This document shows positions 11,253 to 19,518 of a stretch of 64,000 nucleotides of DNA, one piece after another. The stretch's first letter is position 1. Every line of letters begins with the position of its first letter. The stretch comes from Sinorhizobium sp. RAC02 (lineage in GTDB: Bacteria > Pseudomonadota > Alphaproteobacteria > Rhizobiales > Rhizobiaceae), in the NCBI RefSeq assembly GCF_001713395.1, contig NZ_CP016450.1, positions 3,316,501-3,380,500 of the forward strand. The letters run 5' to 3'. The notes beneath the pieces were generated by a model. The model was not told the DNA's origin and did no database searches. It saw only the letters and a program-made list of their open reading frames with translations. A program made the position numbers and the translations under genes.

Positions 11253-11522
11253 TTATTCCGCTGCTTCCGCTTTCGGGGCGACAGACACGTAAACGCGACC
11301 GTTGGCCTTCGTACGGAAATTCACATTGCCAGCCGTAAGAGCGAAGATCGTGTGATCTTTGCCGAGACCAACATTGGCACCGGGATGCCACTGCGTGCCG
11401 CGCTGGCGGAGGATAATGTTGCCTGCGATGACGGCTTCGCCGCCAAACTTCTTCACGCCAAGGCGCTTGGACTCGGAATCGCGACCGTTGCGCGAGGAGC
11501 CGCCAGCTTTTTTGTGTGCCAT
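11253..11522 (-). CDS. rpmA: 50S ribosomal protein L27
   Basis: 89 residues beginning [19 protein letters not shown], the conserved L27 N-terminus that reaches the peptidyl-transferase centre. [20 protein letters not shown] is the family core. It has no cleavable N-terminal extension of the kind seen in Firmicutes. It follows rplU with a 25-base gap, the standard L21-L27 operon. Confidence 0.98.
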   Translation of the reverse strand: MAHKKAGGSSRNGRDSESKRLGVKKFGGEAVIAGNIILRQRGTQWHPGANVGLGKDHTIFALTAGNVNFRTKANGRVYVSVAPKAEAAE

Positions 11523-11547
11523 GGGAGTTCTCCTTTACCTGCCCGGA

Positions 11548-11916
11548 TTATTCGGCTGCTGCTTCGGCGGCTTCAGACTTCTTGGAAGCCTTCTTTGCCT
11601 TGCCGGCGCCAGCGATGTCGAGAATGCGGACAGTCGTGTTGTGCTGACGATGACCGCGCGTACGCTTCGAGTTCTGGCGACGACGCTTCTTGAAGGCGAT
11701 AACCTTCTTGGCGCGGCCATGCTCGACGACTTCGGCGGTGACGATGGCGCCTTCGACGAAGGGTGCACCAATCGTCGCATCGGCACCGACGCCAACCATC
11801 AGCACTTCGGTGAATTCGATCTTCGCACCAGCGTCGCCCGACAGCTTTTCGATTGTCAGAACGTCGTTGGCGGCCACGCGGTACTGCTTACCGCCGGTCT
11901 TGATGACTGCGAACAT
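11548..11916 (-). CDS. rplU: 50S ribosomal protein L21
   Basis: 122 residues from ATG 11916, preceded by AAAGGA at a good distance. The start reads [39 protein letters not shown] is the rRNA-binding basic stretch. An Ala/Lys-rich tail extends beyond the usual end of about 103 residues, as is common in rhizobia. The frame remains open upstream to about 12120, but the L21 start is unambiguous. Its 5' leader can fold into short hairpins (for example TGCC/GGCA around 11950-11965). Confidence 0.98.
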   Translation of the reverse strand: MFAVIKTGGKQYRVAANDVLTIEKLSGDAGAKIEFTEVLMVGVGADATIGAPFVEGAIVTAEVVEHGRAKKVIAFKKRRRQNSKRTRGHRQHNTTVRILDIAGAGKAKKASKKSEAAEAAAE

Positions 11917-12261
11917 TTTATATCCTTTCATGTTCGTGCCGGCTCTTTGCCCCGAAAGGCACGGCCGTCTTTTTGTCAGTCGTGAATAGCGATGCATTGG
12001 CGCATCGCCGGCCCAAATGGTTCCCTGCAACATGCCACGCTTGAGAAACATCAAGGATGTGCGGCACAAAGAACCAGCGTTGCGGCACGGGTTAAACCTA
12101 TACCACTGCACCTTGCGCAATAGGTGAGGCGATGAAAACTGTCAAGGAGATTTCCGTCACCGTGACAAATAGATGAACATTCAGGGCCCGCGCCCCCTTG
12201 CAAGCCCGTCCGACACCCGCTATGTACCGCCCCGCGCTGACCAAGCGCCGACCAGCAAAGC
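11917..12261. other. intergenic region between rplU and tRNA-Ser
   Basis: About 345 bases without a gene. It should hold the rplU-rpmA promoter and leader. A perfect 7-base-pair hairpin lies at 11989-12008 (GCGATGC/GCATCGC). I see no riboswitch or small coding gene. Confidence 0.5.
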
Positions 12262-12351
12262 GGAGAGGTGGCTGAGTGGTCGAAAGCACCGCACTCGAAA
12301 TGCGGCATACGGGCAACCGTATCGTGGGTTCGAATCCCACCCTCTCCGCCA
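12262..12351 (+). tRNA. tRNA-Ser (anticodon CGA)
   Basis: 90 bases including an encoded CCA end. The acceptor stem GGAGAGG pairs with CCTCTCC; the D arm is followed by an anticodon arm CCGCA-CTCGAAA-TGCGG with anticodon CGA. A long variable arm (class II) and a T arm with GGTTCGAATCC follow. It reads UCG serine codons, which are frequent in this GC-rich sequence. Confidence 0.97.
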
Positions 12352-12467
12352 TAAACTTTTGATTTTCAGCTGACTAAGCCGGCGCGTTGAGTCCGCTTCC
12401 GGGCCGCTAAACGCTCGGCTAGAACCCACCTTGCTAATGTTCGCGGGACAGTACCTCGATAAACGAA

Positions 12468-12489
12468 CGCCGCCGATCGATCGGCGGCG
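12468..12489 (-). terminator. palindrome downstream of the RTX gene
   Basis: A 22-base perfect palindrome centred at 12478/12479 (core GCCGATCGATCGGC). On the minus strand it is followed by a T-rich stretch and lies 48 bases after the RTX stop codon, so it is a plausible terminator. It might also be a protein-binding palindrome. The rest of 12352-12536 shows nothing recognisable. Confidence 0.5.
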
Positions 12490-12536
12490 CCTTGGTTGTG
12501 GCTGGGGTTTGCACTTGGTCACCCTCGATCGAGGGT

Positions 12537-13274
12537 TTACCAGCTGAAGTCGTCGTGGCTGAGTTCGCTGAGGCGTGTGTCCTCGATCACCAGATAGTCG
12601 CTGCCGGCGCGGAGGATGACGTCGGTGCCCGACTGTTTGGCGGCGTTGCGAATGTCGGAATAGCTGTCGAACTGGTTGTAGTGGGATACGTCGATGCGGT
12701 CGTCGCCGTTCTCGAAGTCGGTGACGGTGTCGCGACCGCCGTTGAAGACGAAGAGGTCGGCGCCTTCGCCGCCGGTCATCCGGTCGTTGCCGGCGCCGCC
12801 GTTCAGGACGTCGTTGCCTTCATGCGCGACGATGCGGTCGTTGCCGGATTGGCCGAAGATCGTGTCGTCGCCCTCGCCGCCGGAAAGCGTATCGTTACCG
12901 GCGCCCGCATAGATCCTGTCATTGCCTTCGCCGCCGCTGATATAGTCGCTGCCCTTGCCGGCGACGGCGTAGTCGTTGCCTTCGTCGAGGATCAACCGGT
13001 TGTTGCCGTCGCCGGCGCGCAGCACGTCGTCGCCCTCGCCGCCCCACAGCTTGTCGTTGCCGCTGCCCGAGACGATCCGGTCGTTGCCCGAACCACCCCA
13101 GACCTGGTTGTGGCCGCTGCCGGCGTCGATGCGGTCATTGCCTTCCTCGCCATAGAGGAAATCGTTGCCGCCATGGCCGTACAGCAGGTCATCGCCCGAA
13201 CGGCCATAAAGATAATCCTGCTGGTTCGTCCCGACGATCCGGTTGTCGTCGTCGTTCCCGCGTTTCGTAACCAT
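12537..13274 (-). CDS. RTX-repeat calcium-binding protein
   Basis: 245 residues, nearly all repeats. About 18 nonapeptides of the GGxGxDxUx type run from residue 15 to 176, for example GGEGNDRIY and GGAGNDRMT. They end in DLFVFNGGRDTVTDFENGDD, the usual RTX C-terminal cap, then a 45-residue tail. Such repeats bind calcium and fold into a parallel beta-roll after export. There is no cleavable signal peptide, as expected for a type I secretion substrate, but no secretion genes are in the window. There is no enzymatic domain, so the role may be structural, adhesive or biofilm-related; this is inference. Confidence 0.9.
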   Translation of the reverse strand: MVTKRGNDDDNRIVGTNQQDYLYGRSGDDLLYGHGGNDFLYGEEGNDRIDAGSGHNQVWGGSGNDRIVSGSGNDKLWGGEGDDVLRAGDGNNRLILDEGNDYAVAGKGSDYISGGEGNDRIYAGAGNDTLSGGEGDDTIFGQSGNDRIVAHEGNDVLNGGAGNDRMTGGEGADLFVFNGGRDTVTDFENGDDRIDVSHYNQFDSYSDIRNAAKQSGTDVILRAGSDYLVIEDTRLSELSHDDFSW

Positions 13275-13534
13275 TTGAAAGCTCCTCGGTTCACAGGCAC
13301 CATTGCCGTGTTGCGAGGGAAGAACGGGGCGCCTAGCGGCTTATTCCATCGAAATGCATTTTTTGCTGGATGAGGCTCATGCCTCTCGCCTTGATCCGAA
13401 ATGGTCGCTTGCGTGGGGCGGAAGGCGAAGAGCAGCATTGTCGCCTGAATTTGCCGGTTTTCCTGCGTCTACGGCATGGACTCGCTGCACTGCGGCATGG
13501 CATAGGGCGCGGAACACGACGAGGCCTGTTTTTC

Positions 13535-15157
13535 ATGATCCGCATCGAGAATATCAGCAAGTCCAACAGCCACCGCATCCTCTTCATCGAGGCGTCGGCC
13601 GCGTTGAACCGCGGCGAGAAGATCGGGCTTGTCGGGCCGAACGGCGCCGGCAAGACGACGCTCTTCCGCATGATCACCGGGCAGGAGGCGCCGGACGAGG
13701 GGCAGGTTTCGGTCGAGAAGAATGTCTCGGTCGGCTATTTCAGCCAGGATGTCGGCGAGATGGCGGGGCGCAGCGCCGTCACCGAGGTGATGGACGGCGT
13801 GGGGCCGGTGAGCACGGTGGCCGCCGAGTTGCGCGACCTCGAGGCGGCGATGGTCGATCCGGAACGGCTCGACGAGATGGACGCGATCATCGAGCGGTAT
13901 GGCGAGGTGCAGGCGCGCTACGAGGAGCTCGACGGCTACGGGCTCGAGAGCCGGGCGCGCGAGGTGCTGGCAGGCCTGAGCTTCAGCCAGGAAATGATGG
14001 ATGGCGATGTCGGCAAGCTTTCGGGCGGCTGGAAGATGCGCGTGGCGCTCGCCCGCATCCTCCTGATGCGCCCGGACGTCATGCTGCTCGACGAGCCGAG
14101 CAACCATCTCGACCTCGAAAGCCTGATCTGGCTGGAGCAGTTTTTGAAGGGCTATGACGGCGCGCTGCTGATGACTTCGCACGACCGCGAGTTCATGAAC
14201 CGCATCGTGACAAAAATCATCGAGATCGACGCCGGCTCGCTCACCACCTATTCCGGCGACTACGGTTTCTACGAGGGGCAGCGGGCGCAGAACGAGAAGC
14301 AGCAGCAGGCGCAGTTCGAGCGCCAGCAGGCGATGCTGGCCAAGGAAATCAAGTTCATCGAGCGCTTCAAGGCGCGCGCCTCCCATGCCGCGCAGGTGCA
14401 GAGCCGGGTGAAGAAGCTCGACAAGATCGAGCGCGTCGAGCCGCCGCGCCGGCGCCAGACTGTCATGTTCGAGTTCCAGCCGGCGCCGCGCTCCGGCGAA
14501 GACGTCGTCAATCTCAAGAACGTCAACAAGGCCTATGGCAGCCGGTCGATTTACCAGGATTTCAGCTTCCTGATCCGCCGCAAGGAGCGCTGGTGCGTGA
14601 TGGGCATCAATGGCGCCGGCAAGTCGACGCTGCTGAAGCTCATTGCGGGCGCAGCGACCCCGGACGAGGGCAGCGTGACGGTTGGGGCAAGCGTCAAGGT
14701 TGGCTATTTTGCACAGCATGCGATGGATCTGTTGGACGGCGAACTGACGGTGTTCGAATGGCTGGAGGCGGAGTTTCCGCGCGCAGGCCAAGGGCCGCTG
14801 CGCACACTGGCCGGCTGCTTCGGCTTTTCCGGCGATGACGTCGAGAAGCGGTGCCGGGTGCTTTCCGGCGGCGAGAAGGCCCGCCTCGTGATGGCGGCGA
14901 TGCTGTTCGATCCGCCGAACTTTTTGATCCTCGACGAGCCGACGAACCATCTCGACCTCGATACCAAGGAAATGCTGATCAAGGCCTTGTCGGAATATGA
15001 GGGCACCATGCTTTTCGTGTCGCACGACCGGCATTTCCTCGGTGCCCTGTCGAACCGGGTGCTTGAGCTCAACGGCGACGACGTGCACCAATATCCCGGC
15101 GGCTATACCGAATATGTTGCCCAGACCGGCCATGAGGCGCCTGGCGTGCCCAACTGA
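13535..15157 (+). CDS. ABC-F family ATP-binding protein
   Basis: 540 residues with two ABC domains and no membrane segment. Domain 1: Walker A GPNGAGKTT, signature LSGGWKMRVALARIL, Walker B LLLDEPSNHLDLE. Domain 2: Walker A GINGAGKST, signature LSGGEKARLVMAAML, Walker B LILDEPTNHLDLD. A charged, Gln-rich linker joins them (about residues 235-330), as in translation-associated ABC-F factors (Uup/EttA/YheS type). They act on the ribosome rather than in transport. The start is ATG 13535 (MIRIENISKS); longer upstream starts give sequence unlike the family. It is divergent from the RTX gene. Confidence 0.93.
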   Translation: MIRIENISKSNSHRILFIEASAALNRGEKIGLVGPNGAGKTTLFRMITGQEAPDEGQVSVEKNVSVGYFSQDVGEMAGRSAVTEVMDGVGPVSTVAAELRDLEAAMVDPERLDEMDAIIERYGEVQARYEELDGYGLESRAREVLAGLSFSQEMMDGDVGKLSGGWKMRVALARILLMRPDVMLLDEPSNHLDLESLIWLEQFLKGYDGALLMTSHDREFMNRIVTKIIEIDAGSLTTYSGDYGFYEGQRAQNEKQQQAQFERQQAMLAKEIKFIERFKARASHAAQVQSRVKKLDKIERVEPPRRRQTVMFEFQPAPRSGEDVVNLKNVNKAYGSRSIYQDFSFLIRRKERWCVMGINGAGKSTLLKLIAGAATPDEGSVTVGASVKVGYFAQHAMDLLDGELTVFEWLEAEFPRAGQGPLRTLAGCFGFSGDDVEKRCRVLSGGEKARLVMAAMLFDPPNFLILDEPTNHLDLDTKEMLIKALSEYEGTMLFVSHDRHFLGALSNRVLELNGDDVHQYPGGYTEYVAQTGHEAPGVPN

Positions 15158-15221
15158 GGCGGCTGTCTCTGGTCGGCGTTTCACGCTATGACGTGGGCGT
15201 GATCGCACGGCTGGAGCGCAC

Positions 15222-15686
15222 ATGCGGCGAAAGAAACCGCTTTATCGAAGCGTCAACACGCGCACCCGGGGTGTCTTTCATAATTCCGGCGGCGACTATC
15301 GCTGGTCGCGGCGCCGAGAAGACCGGGTGCATGTCGGCGCCATGCCCGGCAAGCAGCGCCGCGGGCTCGATTATACGCCGCTCTTCAAATTCCTGCTGTC
15401 GCACCTTGGTGACGATTGGGATGCCGTCCATGCCGAAGCGGTGGCGCGGCTCGACAGGCCCGAGCCGATCTTCTGGATGGTCGCCCGATCGGATGCGGAT
15501 AAAAGCGCGTTCGTGTTGATCGGCGAAAACGCCTATTACAGCGGTCTCTTCGTCGATGGGGACAACCGGCTGCGGCTGGTCGATCCGGACCTGCGTGTCG
15601 AGCATATGGAGCCGGGCTGCGCCTGCTGCACGCACACGTTCAACGGCGTGCCTTTCACGCGCAAATACGATTCGTCGGCCGGTTGA
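15222..15686 (+). CDS. hypothetical protein with C-terminal CACCTH cysteine motif
   Basis: 154 residues, soluble, basic N-terminus (MRRKKPLYRSVNTRTRG) and acidic middle. I do not recognise the family. A cluster of three cysteines and a histidine (GCACCTHTF) near residues 133-141 could bind a metal or form disulfides. Codon use matches its neighbours, and the gene is well placed, 64 bases after the ABC-F gene and on the same strand. It is probably real, but function is unknown. Confidence 0.7.
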   Translation: MRRKKPLYRSVNTRTRGVFHNSGGDYRWSRRREDRVHVGAMPGKQRRGLDYTPLFKFLLSHLGDDWDAVHAEAVARLDRPEPIFWMVARSDADKSAFVLIGENAYYSGLFVDGDNRLRLVDPDLRVEHMEPGCACCTHTFNGVPFTRKYDSSAG

Positions 15687-15689
15687 TCG

Positions 15690-16094
15690 TCAGGCTTTTC
15701 CGCCGCGATATTGCTCGTCCGTCACCTTTTCCAGCCAGGTCACCGGCGAACCATCCTGCGATTCGGCGATGGCGACATGGGTCATCGCGGTGCGGTCGGT
15801 GGCGCCGTGCCAGTGTTTTTCTCCGGGCGGAAACCACACGACGTCGCCGGGGCGGATTTCCTCGATCGGCCCGCCCTCATGCTGCGCCCAGCCGAGGCCG
15901 GCGGTGACGATGATGAGCTGGCCGAGCGGATGGGTGTGCCAGGCGGTGCGCGCTCCGGGCTCGAAGGTGACGATCGCGCCGCCGGCGCGGCCGGGCGCCT
16001 CGGCCTTGAACGGCGTGTCGAGGCGGACATTGCCGGTGAAATAATCCGCCGGGCCGGGCGTCGAAGGATTGGTGCCGTTGCGCTTGATGTCCAT
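15690..16094 (-). CDS. cupin domain protein
   Basis: 134 residues with both cupin motifs: [19 protein letters not shown] (metal-binding His-x-His) and [17 protein letters not shown] (third His). The layout resembles cupins annotated as carboxymuconolactone-decarboxylase partners or hydroxynitrile-lyase-like proteins, which bind Mn or Fe. The substrate is unknown. The gene converges on the hypothetical gene with 3 bases between stop codons. Confidence 0.88.
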   Translation of the reverse strand: MDIKRNGTNPSTPGPADYFTGNVRLDTPFKAEAPGRAGGAIVTFEPGARTAWHTHPLGQLIIVTAGLGWAQHEGGPIEEIRPGDVVWFPPGEKHWHGATDRTAMTHVAIAESQDGSPVTWLEKVTDEQYRGGKA

Positions 16095-16193
16095 GACCGT
16101 CTCCGATTCGTTTGCGCGACCTTACACCCGATCACTGGCGGAGCCACCGGAGACGACTTATGAGGGTGGCCAGGATTTTCAAGGTGGAGCAGC

Positions 16194-17408
16194 ATGAGCA
16201 AGCGGATCGGGATCGTCGGCGGCGGGCCGGCCGGGCTGATGGCGGCGGAGGTGCTGTCTGCACGCGGCCGTGCGGTGACGGTGCTGGAGGCGATGCCGAC
16301 CATCGGGCGAAAATTCCTGCTGGCCGGAAAATCGGGCCTCAACATCACCCATTCGGAGCCCTATGCGCGTTTCGCCGGCCGTTTCGGTGCGGCGAATGAC
16401 CGGCTGCGCCCGGCGCTCGATGCCTTCACACCGGAAGACCTGCGGGCCTGGGCGCTGGCGCTCGGCACGGAAACCTTCGTCGGCACGTCCGGCCGGGTGT
16501 TTCCCAGGGTGATGAAGGCCTCGCCCTTGTTGCGCGCCTGGCGGGCGCGCCTGGAAAAGCAGGGTGTCGAAATTCGCGTGCGCCACCGCTGGAAAGGGTT
16601 TGCACCGGGCGGTCTGCTGGTCGAAACGCCGGAAGGTGAGAGCGTGATGGAATTCGATGCCGTCCTGCTCGCGCTTGGCGGGGCGAGCTGGCCACGGCTT
16701 GGCTCGGATGCCGCGTGGGTCGACGGGCTTGCAGAGAGAGGCGTCGATATCGCACCCTTCCGTCCCGCCAACTGTGGCTTCGACGTGGATTGGTCGGCGG
16801 TCTTCGTGGAAAGGTTCGCCGGCGCGCCGGTCAAGGGTGTCACCGCAACGTCGGCGGCCGGCACAATTCCCGGGGAATTCGTTATCGCCGGGACCGGCGT
16901 CGAAGGCAGCCTCGTCTATGCCCATGCCGCTGAACTTCGCGATGCTCTCGAGGAGGCGGGCGCGGCAAGGCTGATGCTTGATCTGGCGCCGGGACGATCG
17001 GCTGAACGGCTTGCTGCGGATCTAGCGAAGCAGGGGAGCAAGGCGAGTTTTTCCACGCGCCTGCGCAAGGCCGCGGGGCTTGACGGCGTGAAGGCGGCGC
17101 TGCTGCGCGAATGCCTTGCCGATGCTGCAAAGCTTGCTCCCACGGCGCTGGCTGCGGCGATCAAGGCGTTGCCGCTCAGCCTTGTTCGGCCGCGGCCGAT
17201 TGCCGAGGCGATTTCGTCGGCCGGCGGCATTCGTTTCGACGCCATCGACGAGGCCTATATGGTGAAAGCCATGCCGGGTGTCTTTGCCGCCGGTGAAATG
17301 CTCGACTGGGAAGCACCGACCGGTGGGTATCTTCTGACCGCGTGTTTTGCCACCGGACGGGCGGCGGCGGCCGGTATGGATCGCTGGCTATGCAACCAGG
17401 CGACATGA
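16194..17408 (+). CDS. TIGR03862-type flavoprotein (BaiN/HI0933-like)
   Basis: 404 residues. The FAD-binding GxGxxG motif is at residues 7-12 (IVGGGPAGLMAAE), followed by GRKFLLAGKSGLNITHSE, a hallmark of the HI0933/BaiN family, and a C-terminal GVFAAGEMLDWEAPTGGYLL that closes the FAD site. The protein is cytosolic; reaction unknown. Members of the larger family reduce C=C bonds or are of unknown function. It is divergent from the cupin gene and converges on the IclR regulator. Confidence 0.88.
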   Translation: MSKRIGIVGGGPAGLMAAEVLSARGRAVTVLEAMPTIGRKFLLAGKSGLNITHSEPYARFAGRFGAANDRLRPALDAFTPEDLRAWALALGTETFVGTSGRVFPRVMKASPLLRAWRARLEKQGVEIRVRHRWKGFAPGGLLVETPEGESVMEFDAVLLALGGASWPRLGSDAAWVDGLAERGVDIAPFRPANCGFDVDWSAVFVERFAGAPVKGVTATSAAGTIPGEFVIAGTGVEGSLVYAHAAELRDALEEAGAARLMLDLAPGRSAERLAADLAKQGSKASFSTRLRKAAGLDGVKAALLRECLADAAKLAPTALAAAIKALPLSLVRPRPIAEAISSAGGIRFDAIDEAYMVKAMPGVFAAGEMLDWEAPTGGYLLTACFATGRAAAAGMDRWLCNQAT

Positions 17409-17417
17409 CACCGGAAT

Positions 17418-18203
17418 TCAGCTCCGCTTCGGCCGCGCCGGGGCATGGCTGAGGCCGCGGGCCGCTTCCTTCAGGCAATCGAGATAGCGCTCGCGATTGG
17501 CAAGCCCGTCATCGCGCGGGGCGACGAGGCAGAGCGTTGCCGCCACATGGCCCTCTTCGTCGGTGACCGGCACGGCGAAGCAATGGGTAAAGCTGTCGAC
17601 GATGCTGTTGAAAGTAAAAAGCCCGTCCCGTTCGGCCTGGCGCACCTCGGCGAGGAAGGCCTGCGGGTCGAGCCATTCGCCGCTCGGCAGGCAGAAATCC
17701 TGCGGCGGAATGAAGGTCAGGATGTCCTCGTTACTCATATGTGCCACGAGCAGCCGGCCGGACGCCGTCCACGGGATCGGCACCGACTGGCCGACATCCG
17801 TGGAGATGCGGAAGGGGCGCGCGCCTTCGCGCATACGCACGACCGTGTATTTGTTGCCGTCCAGCATGCAGAACTGCGCGGTCTCGCGCGTCTCGTCGGC
17901 CAGCCGTTCCAGCGCTGCCTCGCATTCGCGGGTGAAGTCGAAATGGTTTTCGTAAGCTGCGCCAAGGAAATAGAGCTTTCGGCCGAGATAGACGCGGCCC
18001 TCGCCGCCGGTGAATTCCAGAATGCCGTTGCGCAGCAACAGGTTCACCAGCTCATAGACGGATGAGCGCGGTGCGCCGATTTGCGCGGCGATCTCGTTGG
18101 GTTTCAGCGCCTGGCGCTTCTGGCGCAGGAAATCGAGGATCTCGAAGGCGCGGTCGAGCCCACGGGCACGTTTTCCCCCTGCATCGTCGGAAAGTGCATC
18201 CAT
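17418..18203 (-). CDS. IclR-family transcriptional regulator
   Basis: 261 residues from ATG 18203. A winged helix-turn-helix at about residues 14-75 (LKPNEIAAQIGAPRSSVYELVNLL) is followed by the IclR effector domain, with a PIPWTASGRLLVAHMSNED segment and FTHCFAVPVTDEEGHVAATL near the end. It is divergent from the ABC-importer operon with a 224-base shared promoter region holding operator A, so it most likely controls that operon in response to the imported compound or its product. The effector is unknown. An upstream start at 18329 would add a tail without family similarity. Confidence 0.92.
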   Translation of the reverse strand: MDALSDDAGGKRARGLDRAFEILDFLRQKRQALKPNEIAAQIGAPRSSVYELVNLLLRNGILEFTGGEGRVYLGRKLYFLGAAYENHFDFTRECEAALERLADETRETAQFCMLDGNKYTVVRMREGARPFRISTDVGQSVPIPWTASGRLLVAHMSNEDILTFIPPQDFCLPSGEWLDPQAFLAEVRQAERDGLFTFNSIVDSFTHCFAVPVTDEEGHVAATLCLVAPRDDGLANRERYLDCLKEAARGLSHAPARPKRS

Positions 18204-18340
18204 TCTCGTCGGTCCCTGGCTTTCGTCGACCAAGCTTCTCTCGCCGGCCGCGACATCTGTCAATCCGCACGCTCCCGCCGCGTCGCACGAAATTTCGCCA
18301 CCCCTCTTGCGGGCAGAAAAAATCAGCATAAGATCGCGCC

Positions 18341-18376
18341 GTCCAGTATTTAGATCATGTGTACATTATATTGGAC
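18341..18376. promoter_or_regulatory. operator A, imperfect dyad upstream of the ABC-importer operon
   Basis: A 36-base dyad. The outer arms GTCCAGTAT and ATATTGGAC match except for one pair, and the centre is CATGTG. A close relative (27 of 36 identical positions) lies at 27808-27843 upstream of the TIM-barrel gene; both share TTAGA-x-CATGTGT. It ends 52 bases before the binding-protein start. Probable site for the neighbouring IclR protein; this is inference. Confidence 0.65.
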
Positions 18377-18427
18377 GAAAGCGGATGGCAAGCCCGTAAC
18401 CGCTCGCCGAACAAAAAGGGGAACGCC

Positions 18428-19498
18428 ATGAAGAATTTTGAAAACCGCCCGTCCACCGCGCTGCGCAGCCGCCTTCTCGCAGGTGCCGCCGCTGCCGCGG
18501 CCCTTCTCGTCCTGTCGGCCGGCACGGCATCGGCCGCCGCCAATTGCATCAAGGGCGACCGCAAGGCGCCCTATACGGTCGGCTGGGCAAACATCTATTC
18601 CGTGCCGACCTGGATGAAGCAGACAGAAGGCACGATTGCCGCCGAAGTGGAGGAACTGAAGAAGGCCGGCCTGGTCAAGGACCTGATGATCACCGACGCG
18701 CAGGGCAATGCGCAGACGCAGATCCAGCACATCCAGTCGATGATCGACGCCAATGTTGACGCCATCGTCGTCATCGCCGGCTCGTCCAACGCGCTTGACC
18801 GTGTGATTTCGGATGCCTGCGACAAGGGCATCGCCGTCGTGAACTTCGACAGCCTCGTCAACACCGACAAGGTAACGGCAAAGATCAATACGGATTCCGC
18901 CGAATGGGGTGCGGGTGCTGCCAAGTGGCTCTCCGACCAGCTCGGCGGCAAGGGCAAGATCATCGTGATGAACGGCCCGGCCGGCATTTCTGTCAGCGAC
19001 GACCGCCGCAAGGGCGCCCAGCCGGTGCTCGAAGCCAATCCGGGTCTCGAAATCATCACCGAGACGAACACCGAATACAACGCCGCCCCCGCGCAGGAAG
19101 CCATGACCAGCCTGCTCTTCGCCAATCCGGAAATCGATGGCGTGCTGTCGCTCGGCGGAGCGATCTCTGCCGGCTCCGTCATGGCCTTCGACCGCCAGGG
19201 CCGCGAGCAGGTTCCCATTACCGGCGAGAATGCCCGCCAGTTCCTGGAACTGTGGAAGGAAAAGGGCCTGAAGGGCTGGGCGACCATGCAGCCGAACTGG
19301 CTTGGCGCATTCTCGGTCTATACGGCCGTGCAGGCGCTGGAAGGCAAGGATGTACCGGCCTTCATCAAGGTGCCGCTGCCGGTCATCGATGACAGCACGA
19401 TCGACAGCTATCTCGCTCGCGCCGACCAGTTCCCGGCCGACGGCTACATCTACTCGGATTACGACAAGGCGCTGTTCGACAAGCTGCTCGCCCAGTAG
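18428..19498 (+). CDS. sugar-type ABC transporter substrate-binding protein
   Basis: 356 residues from ATG 18428 (AGGGG site about 6 bases upstream). A signal peptide (about 1-37, ending SAGTASAA) directs it to the periplasm. The mature part is a type I periplasmic-binding fold of the ribose/RbsB class (VDAIVVIAGSSNALDRVI, GKIIVMNGPAGISVSDDRR, GVLSLGGAISAGSVMAFDR). This class binds sugars, polyols, autoinducer-2 and other small polar compounds, so the fold does not fix the ligand. It is first in the importer operon and follows operator A. Confidence 0.93.
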   Translation: MKNFENRPSTALRSRLLAGAAAAAALLVLSAGTASAAANCIKGDRKAPYTVGWANIYSVPTWMKQTEGTIAAEVEELKKAGLVKDLMITDAQGNAQTQIQHIQSMIDANVDAIVVIAGSSNALDRVISDACDKGIAVVNFDSLVNTDKVTAKINTDSAEWGAGAAKWLSDQLGGKGKIIVMNGPAGISVSDDRRKGAQPVLEANPGLEIITETNTEYNAAPAQEAMTSLLFANPEIDGVLSLGGAISAGSVMAFDRQGREQVPITGENARQFLELWKEKGLKGWATMQPNWLGAFSVYTAVQALEGKDVPAFIKVPLPVIDDSTIDSYLARADQFPADGYIYSDYDKALFDKLLAQ

Positions 19499-19518
19499 TC
19501 CGCGTGAAGGATGCCGTC

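Noticed and set aside
12098..12522. Short minus-strand frames across tRNA-Ser containing a GFEPT-type peptide
   Set aside because: This is the well-known false protein read from the complement of a serine tRNA gene.
13469..15223. A 584-codon antisense frame over the ABC-F gene
   Set aside because: It mirrors the ABC-F codons (Arg/His/Leu-rich) and has no recognisable domain.
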